Part shown: in pieces, positions 11,905 through 23,979 of the stretch | Layout of the letters: each line of letters opens with the position of its first letter | Numbering within the stretch: position 1 is the first letter of the stretch | Assembly: GCA_018873245.2 (NCBI GenBank) | Contig: JAEMBT020000003.1 | Location: 11,005,843-11,069,842 of the forward strand | Direction: 5' to 3' | DNA: 64,000 nucleotides | Source: Archegozetes longisetosus | Taxonomy: Eukaryota > Arthropoda > Arachnida > Sarcoptiformes > Trhypochthoniidae | The notes under the pieces: model-generated | The model's input: the letters and a program-made list of their open reading frames with translations, nothing else | Told to the model about the DNA's origin: nothing | Databases searched by the model: none | Translations under genes and position numbers: made by a program

Positions 11905-13425
11905 CCGATTGATAGAAATCCACTTCATAGACATTCCACTTCATAGACGTTTCATTTCATAGACACTTGATTAGAGAGACATTTTAAAGCTATTCAAAAT
12001 AATTCTTTAAATTTATTTACAGAGTGTTCAATAATTGACTTTCCATTTTGATCCTTTCATAATTTTGAGATTAAACAGCTTAGAAAAGATATATTTATAG
12101 ATTATTATAAAGTAACTCCCCAAGTTTTACAGGTGCCCCTTTGGATTATTCTATAGACCATAGGGGATGTATATTTAAAAGTAAACTTAAAATGTCATTT
12201 TCGTTAAGAGTTATTAGAAAAACGATTAGAGTATTGTAAATTCTTGAAGAAGACGGAGGACCTTACTACCCTGGACCTAGCATCTAGGCCTCAGATTAAG
12301 AGATTTGAAATCATTTTGAAAAAATTTTATTTTCAAAATTATGATAGTTTCGTAAATATAAGGTTTCTATTCCTTATGATTTTTGCAATATATCAGTATT
12401 TAACATTGATAATGTCGGAAAGTTAGAATCAATAACATATCGAAAATCGACAATTTCAATGTTAAATTCTGATAATAATGAAAATTATTCTACCATGATA
12501 AATTGATATCTCTCATATTTATTTCAGTAATTAAATATATTTCAACACGTCAGAGTGAAAAAATGCAAATATGCCGGTAATAGGGCTTAAAAATCAATAT
12601 TTCGCCAAAGTAATTTAGTCACTTATAGGTATATGCTAACAACCTCTTATGAGTTATATAACCAACTTAGCCTATGGTATAATACTGCAAACACCTGAGG
12701 ACCTCGAAATCTTTATCAATTAAGAAATTGTTGAAATCGGAAGTTGAAGTGTTAAATCGTGAAATTTGTAATTTTTGATAAAAAATTTACAGTTCAGATT
12801 TCTGTGTAGTTGGTCTCTTGAAAACTTGATGCATAAAACTTTCACATTTTTCATTCAATACACAGTTTAAATTTTGAAGTTATCTCAAATGGCTATAAAA
12901 TTATAAAGAATTGAAAATGGAAAGCCAATTATTGAACACGGTGTACACATCTGAGACTTTTAAAATAATTGTATATTAATTAAACTGAAAGTCAAGTGCA
13001 TAGAATCTCATATCTACTAATCCGTTAATCTTATAATCTTATGATAATTAAGATATTTAACACGCGCAAAATGCAAACTCATTCAACTATTTTTCAAGTG
13101 AATGAAAAGTGACTTTTATTTTGAGTCTATTCAGCTCAATGTATTAATTTGTTATTTAGTTAGAATATGTCTGCATATCTATATTTCAATTTTATTAATT
13201 GGTTAGAGTTTGTGTAATCTATCTGTAAACTACGTCTGAATTAAGTTTTATTGAATCAAACAAAGGGAAAAATGATCATTTTTCAAAATTAGATTCAGTT
13301 AGATTGTTTAGAATTAAAATCAATAATCTCCTCAATAACAAGAGTTTTCATTAGCGAATAATTAGTCTATGAAGTGAAATGTCTATCAAGTGGATGTCTA
13401 TAAACTGGGATGACACCTTTTGAGT
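11905..13425. mobile_element. Long foldback element, arms with CACTTCATAGAC repeats
   Basis: Left outer arm has short tandem units ATTCCACTTCATAGAC; right outer arm near 13360-13420 has the inverse, GTCTATGAAGTGAAATGTC and GTCTATCAAGTGGATGTC. A second, inner inverted pair is visible: GTGTTCAATAATTGACTTTC at about 12024 against GAAAGCCAATTATTGAACAC at about 12920. No transposase frame lies inside, so it is a non-autonomous element of about 1.5 kb. Confidence 0.5.
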
Positions 13426-13429
13426 CGAC

Positions 13430-14038
13430 CATACATTTTGAGTCATTAAAGTCTTTTGATTTCTTTTGTGTAAAAACTTTGTTCGTCTCTACTGCATTGA
13501 TATCTGAATTCTACACTATTAAGGCTCGGCTCTTGATTTGAAAGTTTAGGTCTCAATATTAATAAACATTAAACAATGTTCAAAACAACTTTTACCTAAC
13601 ACTCATTCAATTCTAATCTCAGAGAATACACTAAAGACTTCAAATAAGATTTTCAACTGTTTGTCTGTAAAACTCTGGTAAAATTGATTTCTTTAAAAGT
13701 GTGTTATTAGCATATCATTAGCAATTAATTACTACCGAGTGTGTTGTATTGATCAACTTAGACACAAGGCCTTGAAATTTGTTTAAGCTCTTAGGAATAT
13801 GGCGATATATAATCTTGCTTACCAATTTTGACACAATATATGATAAATAACTAATTTCGACTGTTATTAACTGGAGTTTGAGCTCATTTAAACCGTTATT
13901 TAAGCAAAATAATAGTATATGAGCTGTTTTAACAAATGTTTGAGCTATTGATTAAAAGTTTTGCTTATAGCAAATAATGATTTTTCAGAATTAGATAATA
14001 GTTGGAATGAGTATTGGGTAATTAAAGTAATTATCATG
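13430..14038. other. Intergenic; nothing recognised
   Basis: AT-rich spacer downstream of the transporter gene. No open frame of note and no clear inverted repeat. Confidence 0.4.
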
Positions 14039-14082
14039 TTTATTTTCTATCAATAAATTGTGTGAGAGTAGGAGAAAGTCAA

Positions 14083-15683
14083 TTACTTAATATGTTTGAG
14101 TATTAAAAAGTGAATTGAGATCAATAACACAAATGATAAATTAGTAATAATTATATTAAAATAAATAAGAACTAAAGGTTCAGATTCGATGTAGTATCCG
14201 AGAATAATAGGATATATACTACTAGCTAGTCCGCTCATGAATATAAATAGGGATCCAATTGTGTTATTAACGGTAGTCTGTTCTTCAACCATAGGATAAA
14301 TCGAGGCATCGATTGACGATAAGCCGAGTCCGTAAATAACATTTGCGAACCACATGAAAGTTTCGGACTTATTGGCGAAAAATAGGTACAGAAAGTTAGC
14401 AATAGATAAGAGAACAAGACTTGCGAAAATCATTTGTTTCGGCCTTAAGTAATGTGATAATGGGATAGCAATCCCACGACCAATCGTGAAAGCTATGGCC
14501 AGACCTGTCGTCATGATAGCAGCTCTCTTCTCACTTATACTTAGATTGGAAAAGTGTGCAAATGATGGAAAATAGTTAAGTTGAGCCCACTCTAGGATTG
14601 TTGACGTCGATAATAAACACCCAGATAAAAGTATTAGTATTAATATTGGCTTTGTTGGCATTAATTGTGTTTTCAATGAATTAATAACTCGCTCATTAAG
14701 TTTCAGATTTTGTTTTTCAACTATTTTTGGTGTTCGTGTCTGCGGAGGAATATATCTCTTGTAACAATAGAGGCCACCGAATATAAGAGCAGTAAATGCG
14801 ATCGCGACCGCACCACAATTATAAGGTATATAAATGTAAGATCTAAATAACTTTTCTTTGACTGTACTTTGATTCGTCGCGTCACTTATTATAACTTCAT
14901 TTCTAATACTATTTTCTAGTCTCTTGTCTTCTAAGCGATTTTCAGATAGATATTGTTCTACAAATAACGATGTCATAACTGATCCGAGAGCAAATGCAAA
15001 ATGCAAGGCTTGCACGAAAGGTCCACATTCTTGTTGCCACATCTCTAGTATCCAAACATCAGAAGCAGATTCTATACCTCCACTCGCGAAACCATTTATA
15101 GCAAAGTTGACGAATAACATGTTCATCGACGGTAAAAGTGGCGTTAATGTCATCGTAATAGCAATTAGCAATAAGAAAAACATAAATACTAATTGACGAT
15201 TAAAGCACTGATTGAATAAACCATCTAAAAAATATATTAACTTATAAAATATCTAAATTTTCTTCAATACATTATAAAACACGTTTACGAATAATAAACT
15301 GACAACTAGTCCTCGAGATCATTTTAAAGAGTCTTATGTTAATTATAGTTATGAAGGTTAAGTTATTAGTTTATTATTGAATTTAGGAACGTTTTACTTA
15401 CTTAAAGAGCCGGTAGTGAAGGCAAATGAACGAACGAGATTGACACATGATACGTCAAAATAGCTTGTATTGTAAATTTTCATCAAATCTAGAAGTGTTG
15501 GTCCAGTTATACATAAATTGATTGCCTTCAAAATCAAGTATAGCAATTATCAATAATATCGCTTTGAATTGTTTCAATTTTTTCGTATTAACTTACATAA
15601 ACAAAAAAACAGAAATACAGCACAAAAGTTATAGTCAATTTATAGTGTCGAGTCATTAGACTAGTGTTTGTTTCATTGTCCAT
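14083..15683 (-). CDS. Major facilitator transporter, sodium-dependent glucose transporter 1 / MFSD4-like
   Basis: Three exons on the minus strand, 15683-15597, 15525-15402 and 15224-14083, encode 450 residues. Donors are TTTAT|GTAAGT and TTTAA|GTAAGT; acceptors TTTTGAAG and TATTTTTTAG; phases 0 and 1 fit exactly. Exon 1 gives a short N-terminus and the start of TM1; exon 2 carries the family block CITGPTLLDL; exon 3 begins with NRQLVFMFFLLL, the loop 2-3 motif region, and spans the rest of about 12 membrane segments, including GLGLSSIDASIYPMVEEQ near TM10. MFSD4/NaGLT1 members are plasma-membrane solute carriers; the substrate here is unknown. A long hydrophilic loop (about residues 140-175 and 205-235) is typical. 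An AATAAA signal lies at 14044-14039 (minus), 39 nt past the stop. Neighbours are repeats. Confidence 0.88.
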
Positions 15684-16161
15684 TGTTTGTGAGATTTTAC
15701 TGTCAACTTAATTTACAATTAAATACATTACATAAATTTTCAACAATTTAATCAGAAATTAACTTTAAAATTAAGTTATTTTAAAAAGCACACTTTTAAT
15801 TAGAGGCAAACATCAAACAATTTTTTGCTTTGCATCTTGATAGACATAACATATTTTTGTCGGTATTCAGCTGTTGCTAAGTCAGGAACAAATGATTAAA
15901 TGAACTTTAATTATATAATAAATAGTTGGAAAAATTTGATAAAACAAAGAGATTAAATGTTCAATTACTTAACAAAGTTGCGTTGAAATAGTCTGCACTT
16001 AGAAATATAGTGTGGTTAACTTCATTCGAATTCTAGAGATTTTAATGAGACATGATCACCAATAGTAGGTATGACATACAGATAAAACCATATGATTATA
16101 TTTGTCCAGTTTCTAAAAGATAAAGCCCCTTAGTATTCAGTATGATTAGTGAAGAAAAATT

Positions 16162-16720
16162 GGTCATTCTACAGTATACGCCACCCCTAGACCTACTACA
16201 GTATTCGCCACCCTTGGGTCTACTATAGTATATACTACCTATCAGGTTAGGTTGATAAGGTGGGTTAAGTGGGTTATGTGGGTTATGTGGACTATGCGGA
16301 CTATGTGGGTTAGGTGAGTTACGTATGCTACGTAGGTTAGGTCTGGTTTCAACAGGTTAGGTTAAGTTTGGATATGTTAGATCTGTTCTGGACAGATTAG
16401 GTTAGGTCTAAAACGTTGTGGAAATTTGCAATAATACTCCTATATTTTCTGCAATTTTTGAAGAAATTAAAATGCAATGTATTCTTTAACATTTTTCAGC
16501 GTACTGTAATAGGAAGCTTTAGTTGCATTACATTGTATTTATATTTTTAAAGCATTGATCTGGTTATTTATTTGCTTACATAATATTCAATAAAAATGCG
16601 CGAATTGGGGCTCTGAGATGGAGAATTTAATTAATGCTTAAAGTAATGGTATATACACTGGTAGGTCCAGGGGTGGCGAATACTGTAGTAGGATGGGGTG
16701 GCGTATACTGTAAAATGACC
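16162..16720. mobile_element. Foldback element with CAGTATACGCCACCCC termini
   Basis: Left arm GGTCATTCTACAGTATACGC... and right arm, inverted, GGTCATTTTACAGTATACGC... match for about 75 bp and each contains two copies of a CAGTATNCGCCACCC unit. The interior holds a T/G-rich tract with TTAGG-like repeats and no coding sequence. Total length is about 560 bp. Confidence 0.65.
16230..16415 (+). repeat. Degenerate TTAGG-like tract
   Basis: The tract repeatedly contains GGTTAGGTT, GGGTTAAGTGGGTTATGTG, GGGTTAGGTGAGTTACG and AGGTTAGGTTAAG. TTAGG is the usual arthropod telomere repeat. Here it is imperfect, roughly 185 bp, and inside an inverted-repeat element, so it is interstitial. Confidence 0.5.
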
Positions 16721-16984
16721 GTTATTCTTTTCTGAATTCTTTCTATACTATCACATTGTATCCTATTTGGGGTAAAACATACACCCATGGAAATAAGTAT
16801 CTTAGCCTAGTTAAACATAAATAACTTTTGACTGGATGATTCAAATTTCAAACCGATTTCAGTTCTGAGTAGCTATATAATCAGCATTTTTAAATCTAGA
16901 ATATTTTTCAAAAATAACTAGAATCATTGAGCTAGAAGCTTTTAATACTTAAACAACTTTTCATGCATTCTTACATACATTTCA

Positions 16985-17815
16985 GTCATTTGCAAAACTC
17001 CGGAAGCTAGTTTTTAAACATTCTATACTCCTAAACTTCAAGCAATCTTGATGAAAATATTTATGAATAAACTAGAATTTTTAGGGAAACTTTTTGACAA
17101 AGTTTGGTAGCTCAATCATTAAGCGCCTACCTACTGGATGAGAAAATCTACAGAAAAAAATTCAGCGATTGAATTCTGAATTCGAATTCTGATGAATGCA
17201 ATTGAAACTACTTAATAATTGAGTGGTGATATGCAATAACCAGTCATCTCTTGATCAGTATTGCATTTTTAAAGGGCCCAAATGTATTGATACGAACGAC
17301 GCCTTCAGAAAGAATAAATTACTTATTACTAAAGAATATAACTTAAACTCATTTAACATATATTCAATCTTAGTTATTTTGTTTAGTTTGTTGTTAATTT
17401 TATTATTTTCTTTCAAAATTTAATGCTTTGTTTAATTAAAACCTCTGTTTACTAAAGAAACAAAATTTAAATGAGTTTAAAAAACTTTTATTTAATACAT
17501 GTCGTGCTTTATGTCTACTCTTAAATAGTATTAGAAAAGCTTTTTTCATATGCAATACTGATCAAGAGATGACTGGTTATTGCATACCACCACTCAATTA
17601 AATACGTTTTTTAGTTTGGCTCAAATATCTCTACCTTCAGAATTATAGATCATCAAAATTTGAAAATTTTCCTAGAATCTAACTTTTGATCTAAAATATT
17701 TGAAATTTTCAACTTTGATGAGCTATAATCCTGAAGATAGAGATATTTGAACCAAACAAAAAACGTATTTAATTATTTTTTAAGTAGTTTCGATTGCATT
17801 CACCAGAATTAATAA
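16985..17815. mobile_element. Diverged foldback element with nested inverted repeats
   Basis: The left side (TCATTTGCAAAACTCCGGAA...) is clearly related to the arm of the 42829-43793 element. Inside, 17180-17270 and 17545-17815 form inverted pairs, for example ATGCAATAACCAGTCATCTC against GAGATGACTGGTTATTGCAT (20 bp exact), and TTTGGCTCAAATATCTCTAC against the inverse near 17730. The outermost right arm seems lost. No coding sequence. Confidence 0.55.
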
Positions 17816-17819
17816 ACAA

Positions 17820-19855
17820 AAGTATTTAATTATTGGACTAAGATACCTTCAAAAATTCTGTAACTATTAGATTGAACTGAAATACTTCTATACGAGTCAA
17901 TCTTAGATTTATCACTTCCTTTTTTCAACAAAGACGTGATTTTTGAAATTTTTGACTCATCGGGTATTTACTTAAATTCCAAAATCGTGTTAAAAGGAGT
18001 ATAAAAAGTTTGGAAATACCATTCAAACAAAACTTGATCACTTTATTGGAAACAGAGGTCGGTTCCTGAGATTTGCAAATTTTAAAGTTTTTCAACGACA
18101 TTAAGACTTTTATTTAATTCTTTATGTGAAGAATACAGTCAAAGATTTCCTCATTGATTTGAGAGAAGCACGCATCTTTAGTCACTATATAAGAGATAAA
18201 TTATTTACAATTTTCTAATTTCCACTACAGATTGAATCGAATGCCTTTTCTGAGAATCGTATTTCAAATATCTCAGAAGTTTCCAAAAGATGGCTCGCGG
18301 TTCGCAAATTTAATTTTCATCAGATTTTTGAATAATGATGGGATCTCTACTATATACTTAATGAAAAATTTTATCAAGTTAAAGCCATAAAGATATTAAG
18401 CTTTATGTTGAATATGAGATTTTTATGATTAAGGTCGTACCTAATATTGACGAACTTTGCTGTAAATAACCTTAACTTTGATTTAATTCAATAAAATTCT
18501 GTAGTTTTAATTAATTTTACTTTACGGGTCGCGAAGACTTTTTCGAAAATTTTGTGGGTCGCCAAGAAACCTGTGGGATCTGATACTACATTTAAAAATA
18601 CAATCCAAACTTTCTGCATTCTCTTTAGAGAAAGAGGCGTTTTAAGCTTACTCCTAAGGCAACTAAACTTAATCTTCACTCATTTATTAAAGAAAATTGA
18701 AACATTATTGACTTGTGTTTAGAATTTAGAATTTCTTACAATGTTCAAGCTTTTCCTACTTTTACTGTTTATATAATTCATAAAATCTTACAAAATTTGA
18801 TCTATTTCACACTTTTTTCAACATTTAAGAGTATTTCAGAATGTTCAAGTTAATCTCAGACTTGCTGCTCAAATAAATTTAGCTCTATACGGCTGTTTTG
18901 GCGACAATTATCTTCTAAAATAGAACTGGACATATATATTTATTATATTGAAAGTCGAATGATTAAATATAATTATTCTAAAAAATTTTTATTAAATGAT
19001 CAAATTTTTTGGAAACTAGTTATTTAAACAATTAGTATTATATATAATTTAAAATTTATTTACTTGAAAAAATGATGTGGCTTTTTACATGAGAAATATT
19101 GAACTTGAAAATTTATAACTCCGACTATAGAATAATTTTTGAACTTTTTCATATTCTAAACAGTGCGCCGGCATGGATTTTCATGAAGATTTTAGAAGAT
19201 ATGATTTGAGACTATTTCGTTATCCAATTCGTCGAGTTAGTTCTAGAAAGTTCCAAATCAAATATTTTTCGAAATTGAGTTATTGATGGACTCTCATACT
19301 AGAATATGAGCTTCTTAATTCTTTCAATTCAATTCCTCTAAATTCAGACTGGTTGTCACAGTAGATGAAATCAATCATTGAAAGAAAAAATACAAGTCCG
19401 TCCGCTTTTTCGTTCACTTTTGAGCATTATAAATGGAGATTTTGTAATAATACGATATGATCACGTGCAAATGAAACAGTTTTAGTTTTATTTCATGTTT
19501 CAGAAATGTATTTGAAATATTATTTCTGTCAAAATTATCAAATATTTGAAATAACCAATAGATTAATTAATTATACAGCTTTAAAATATATGCTCTCAAT
19601 ATAATTAAAGACCAATAAGAGCATAATTAATGATTTTAGAGGTTTTAAAGTTAATTCCTATATAAGCTTTACTAAAATATTCAGGAAATAAATTATTAAA
19701 CCTTTTTGATAAATCTTATTTGCAACAAATACTTTCTCGAACATCACAGAAGATTTCTTGGTCTTTTAAATACGTTTCAATTAATTTTATTCTGAATATG
19801 ATGTTTTAATTGAAATAACTACTAAAGGAGTTGTCAGTACTTCATAGTGTCTAAT
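17820..19855. other. Intergenic; one possible hAT-like fragment
   Basis: About 2 kb without a supported gene. At 18530-18580 the sequence GGGTCGCGAAGAC...GTGGGTCGCCAAGAAACC resembles subterminal sequence of some hAT elements, but no second end was found. Open frames are short and without motifs. Confidence 0.25.
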
Positions 19856-19860
19856 AACCA

Positions 19861-20131
19861 AATATGACCAAACTTTCTATATTAATAGAGACTTAAAAAT
19901 TAAGATTAACGATGATATTTACATCGAAATACATATTGTAGATTCCTGTAAAAACCTGATAGAATTTGAAAAAGTAAACGATAATATCTCGGAATTGCAA
20001 TTACGGTTTGGAAATTAATTTTGGATTTAAATAGTTTACATAGCGAAGTATTAAATGATAATATTATGATTCATGTAGCTAAAAAATTTTATGATAAAAA
20101 CGATATCATATTAAATTGGGAAATTTTAAAA
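19861..20131 (+). pseudogene. Unrecognised protein-like relic in two frames
   Basis: Two adjacent frames read like protein rather than noise: from 19863, YDQTFYINRDLKIKINDDIY followed by IEIHIVDSCKNLIEFEKV..., ending at a stop near 20018; then, in another frame, LDLNSLHSEVLNDNIMIHVA followed by KKFYDKNDIILNWEILK and a stop at about 20134. The two together may be one gene split by a frameshift. I do not recognise the family and see no start. Confidence 0.25.
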
Positions 20132-20149
20132 TGAATTTTTTGAAGATGC

Positions 20150-20245
20150 TACCACGAGTGTTCGCACTCAATCTCTTTTGCTAATTAAATCACCCTTAGC
20201 CCTAAATATAATTCTAGAGAGATCATATGCGAACACTCGTGGTAA
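20150..20245. repeat. Short inverted repeat, CCACGAGTGTTCGCA stem
   Basis: TACCACGAGTGTTCGCA at about 20151-20167 is matched by its reverse complement TGCGAACACTCGTGGTA at about 20228-20244, a 17-bp perfect stem with a loop of about 60 bp. Probably a miniature inverted-repeat element; there is no coding sequence. Confidence 0.5.
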
Positions 20246-20652
20246 CATGTCTATAAATCCAAAATTAAGTTTTAATTTAAAATGGGTATATCTCTTGAAC
20301 CAGTGGGCGTGGCTTAATGAATTTTGCATTAATCAATTTGTCTCATCGAGTACTATTGATTTGACTCGAAATCAAAACCCAAAATTAAATTTTAACTAAA
20401 AAATAATTTAAAGGAATTTTATTTACAAACATTGTTTGCACTGTGTGTCTAAGCGAAATAAACATGTTATTATTGATTGTAAGCCATTAAGAACATTATT
20501 AATTAGCATTATATTACATTAAAAAAAATGATTGATATCCCTTTTCAATATATACTGCAAATGCAGTTTATACTTTGATTCGCTTGTGAGTATATCAAAA
20601 TACTCTTCATTATACTTATTATTATTATATTGACATATAAAAAAGTATTTGT

Positions 20653-20885
20653 AGTATGTCGTAATTATAAATAGAAAATGAATTGTTTTGAGAAAGTAAT
20701 AATGGAATGTTTAAATCTACCAACAAGTAGCTAAAAGATGCTAATAAGTATAAAGGAGAGGAATAAAAAAAGCAAGAGTGAGAGCTTAGACGCCGAGCGA
20801 TACAGTTTAATTCTATGTATCTTACTCTTATACTAATAAAAATTATTAATTATTAGAACCTAAGTGTTATTATTAAGGCATACGA
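20653..20885 (+). repeat. LTR-like segment, related to 51481-51760
   Basis: It begins TGTAGTATG, has AGTATAAAGG (TATA-like), then GAGAGCTTAGACGCCGAGCG followed by ATACA, then ACTAATAAAAATTATTAATT. The same order of motifs occurs at 51481-51760. The layout (TATA, short R-like segment, AATAAA-type signal) suggests solo LTRs of one retrotransposon family. No pol or gag sequence adjoins it, and ends and target duplication are unsure. Confidence 0.35.
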
Positions 20886-21419
20886 AAAATCACTAACAAT
20901 ATTAATGTCTGATAGACAATATTTGAGTGAAAAACATTGTGCTTGTTGTGGAATAAGATTTGATAGATTAAAGAAGCAGTAAATACAAGTATCATCACTA
21001 GCCTTAATTGAAAATATTTCTTGGAAATCTTTAGTTGGAAGAGGTGGCAACTAAATTATTGTCCAATTCTAGGACATAATGTTCGACCTCAAGTTTGAGG
21101 TTAAAACTTTTAATGTTTGCGTTCGCGACTCAAACGTTAAACATTTTAAACACTTTTCTGGCGCCTTCTGCTTATTCCGGAGATGCCTCCGAAGAAGGGT
21201 CACCGTATCTAGCCCTTAAAAGGGCTGTTAATTGAGCGAAAACGCCGTTTGGAGAAAGCATTGCGTTATGAAAGAAGTCTGAACAATGAATGAAGTTATC
21301 AAATGTTTATTAACCATGAATGGTCTGAACCTAGTCATGTTTTGGTATCATTCGATTCAGCATCATGAGTAGATATCAGTGTTTTGGCATTAACTCAAGT
21401 TATCCGCGCACAAACAGTC

Positions 21420-22085
21420 AAATTTCGAATTTTGCCCAAAGTTGGGCCCCCCGATTTTTGACCTTTGACCTCGTCTCGGGCGGCAATGATATATACCGTT
21501 GAACTTGTCTCGACGAGTACTTTTCAAAAATATATACATTTCCCCAAAACCGATCCGGCACTTCGTGATTATGCCTTGTTAGATATAAATGAAGCGCAAC
21601 GAAATTCAAGATTATATCCCGATTTATCAAGTTTACCAGGTCCAAGTGGAGTATCTTCAAAAAGATTAACAACCAATATTGAGATAGCTAATCAATATGA
21701 TGAATAAAGACACAAAATATGAATTAATGAGTTGATGTATGCATACTTCAATGTCTAATAAGATTATTAAAATGATTTTTTACTAAATTATACTTTTAGA
21801 CATTTCTTAGTATTAAGTACTGACAAATCTCAAGAATCAAGGTCACGTGGGTGTTATCATTACATGCAGTTTGTCAAGATATTTCCCACGATATACATGT
21901 TCTAGTAATCGAAAATTATGGTCAGAGGTCAAAAGTCAGACGTCGGTAAACCTGAGGTCACAGGTCATCATGTGTGGCATCGTTGAACTCAGCTTGACGA
22001 GGCCTTTCCAACGATATATGATATTTTGGTATAGGTCAGTAGAAATACTTTTAGGCATTTCTTAGCATTAAATACTGACATATCC
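21420..22085. repeat. Repeat-rich block with 38-bp direct repeats
   Basis: A segment ACTTTTAGACATTTCTTAGTATTAAGTACTGACA at about 21791 recurs as ACTTTTAGGCATTTCTTAGCATTAAATACTGACA at about 22047. Several GTTGAACT(C/T) ... TTGACGAG / TCTCGACGAG motifs and two TGACCT-type tracts occur between 21460 and 22010. It looks like an old repeat with internal duplications; no protein is supported. Confidence 0.4.
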
Positions 22086-22185
22086 TTTAGTATATAAACA
22101 GTTAAGGAAAAGCTTAGAATATCATCGAGTTAAAGTTCTCTAGCTTTTTGTAACAGAACTAAACCACAATCATTTAAAGCAAAGA

Positions 22186-22362
22186 ATGAAATTTTTGGTA
22201 AAGTTTTGTTGGGTTTCCTTTTCTTAGCCTTAGTGGCTGTTGCTTATGGTCAGTGGGGTATGGGGGATGGGGTGGATGGAGAGGTATGAAGGATGGGGTG
22301 ATCTCGGATACGGTAGAGGTATTGAATATGGAGGTTGGAGCGGATAGGGTATTTGGAAATAA
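22186..22362 (+). pseudogene. Pseudogene copy of the Gly-rich secreted peptide gene
   Basis: ATG AAA TTT TTG at 22186 is followed by a remnant of the intron start and then by sequence nearly identical to exon 2 of the gene at 23395 (CCTTTTCTTAGCCTTAGTGG, the GGxTGGGG repeats and the shared 3' end ATTTGGAAATAAATCGATGAAATAGG). Most of the intron and several repeat units are deleted; frames are shifted and a TGA interrupts. Similarity continues about 190 bp into the 3' flank, and a TATATAAAC box lies 95 bp upstream of the ATG as in the intact copy. Confidence 0.75.
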
Positions 22363-23296
22363 ATCGATGAAATAGGCGATTAAAATATCACTACTAATGA
22401 CTAAACTCACACTATATTTTCTCAACCAATAATGTTAATTGTTTGATCAAATTTCTAAATTGCTTTGTAATAATATACAAATTTATTTTATAAACAATCG
22501 AAAATAAAAAAGCATTGATCTTGTGACTTTATAAAATTTTGTACTTTTTCATCAGTGTTTTTGGAAAATTTAAAGCATGATGATATGAGTCCTCATTTCA
22601 ACGAAAAATTATTTGTTAAAAGTTGACATTGTTTGGATAAAATTGAAAGCAATTGAGGGCCGAGTTGAGTACTCGAATCGATCGCCTAGTTCAACTCAAG
22701 AACGGTTTTGATTCTTAATTCTAAAAATGATAGTATCAAAAATTTAAATAATCTCGTTGTTGAAAAGAATATTTAAAGGAAAGCTTAGCTATTCAATCTC
22801 ATTTTCCGAACTGAATTTTCTGAGTTAAAGCAAAATTTAGAAATTGAATGATTTGTTGAAAAACAAGACACTTCAGAGCTTAACTGAGAAAAGGAACTTT
22901 TGCATTTGATAAACCAGTAAAAGAGTGATCATTTCACGATTAAACACTTACTTTTAAGTGAGCCCAAGATTAAAAAACATATAGTCAGTGATAGTTTATC
23001 TTGAATAAAAATATTCCAGTCATATACTTGTGTACGTCCTAAATATCTTAAGGTAAAAATTAATCAAAGGTGATTTTGTATCTTTACCATCAAACTTATA
23101 CAAAAAGCTTCTGTTTATAACTCCTTAATAGCTTTATCATAATCTCCGCGAATGAAAATACAAATTTTTATCTAATACGCCCTTACTTTTCAATGAAAAT
23201 TTTGAAGAAGCTATTGATGCACATAAAAACCAGCTGAATTCATTACCAGTAGTTGCAATAATACTTAAAAAAATTGTGAAGGCTATGAAAATTTAC

Positions 23297-23305
23297 TATA
23301 TAAAG
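23297..23305 (+). promoter_or_regulatory. TATA box of the Gly-rich peptide gene
   Basis: TATATAAAG lies 98 bp upstream of the ATG at 23395. The duplicated pseudogene has TATATAAAC 95 bp upstream of its own ATG, so the element is conserved between copies. Confidence 0.55.
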
Positions 23306-23394
23306 AGTTGAAGAAAAGTTGATAATATTGTCAAATAAAGCTTTCCTAAAGTGTTGAAGCAAAGCTTAACGAAATTCACTTGAAGCAAGCAATC

Positions 23395-23755
23395 ATGAGA
23401 CTTTTGGTAAGGTCTTATTTATGAAAATTTGTTTGAAAATTCAATTTTCAATTGAGTTTTAAATAAAATGTTTTATTTTAATTCAAAATGTTAATAATGA
23501 TTAAATTTTACGCTTTTTTAGGTGGCTTTCCTTTTCTTAGCCTTAGTGGCTGTTGCTTATGGTCAGTGGGGATATGGAGGATGGGGTGGATGGAGAGGAG
23601 GATATGGGGGATGGGGTGGTCTCGGATACGGTAGAGGTATTGGATATGGAGGTTGGGGTGGATATGGACTTAGAGGTTGGGGCGGATATGGACTAGGAGG
23701 CTGGGGCGGTTATGGACTAAGACGTGGTTGGGGCGGATACGGTATTTGGAAATAA
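23395..23755 (+). CDS. Secreted Gly/Trp/Tyr-rich short peptide precursor
   Basis: Exon 1 (23395-23406) encodes MRLL; a 115-nt intron (GTAAGGTC ... CTTTTTTAG) follows in phase 0; exon 2 (23522-23755) completes an 81-residue protein. The first 18 residues (MRLLVAFLFLALVAVAYG) form a clear signal peptide. The mature part starts QWGYGGWGGW and is built of GGWGGYGL(R/G)-type repeats with a few arginines, ending GIWK. Such short secreted GW/GY-rich peptides include cuticle-associated and antimicrobial-type peptides of invertebrates (for example the nematode NLP-29/31 group by composition), but composition alone does not fix the role. A polyadenylation signal AATAAA lies at about 23896. A decayed duplicate is 1.2 kb upstream. 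Confidence 0.8.
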
Positions 23756-23979
23756 ATCGATGAAATAGGCGGTTAAAATATCATTACTAATGACTAAACT
23801 CACACTATATTTTCTCAACGAATAATATCAATTGTTTGATCAAATTTCTAAATTGCTTTGTAATAATTTACAAATTTACTTTATAAACAATCGAAAATAA
23901 AAAGCATTGAGTCAATGATTTTATAAATTTTGTATATTTTTCACAGACTTTTCATTTTATTCACTATGTGTATTATAAC

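Noticed and set aside
14924-15196. 90-codon plus-strand frame
   Set aside because: It is the antisense of exon 3 of the MFS transporter.
17100-17160. tRNA-like text (GGTAGCTCAATCATTAAGCGCC)
   Set aside because: No acceptor stem or T-loop can be paired, and it lies in a diverged foldback element that has the matching sequence at about 42950.
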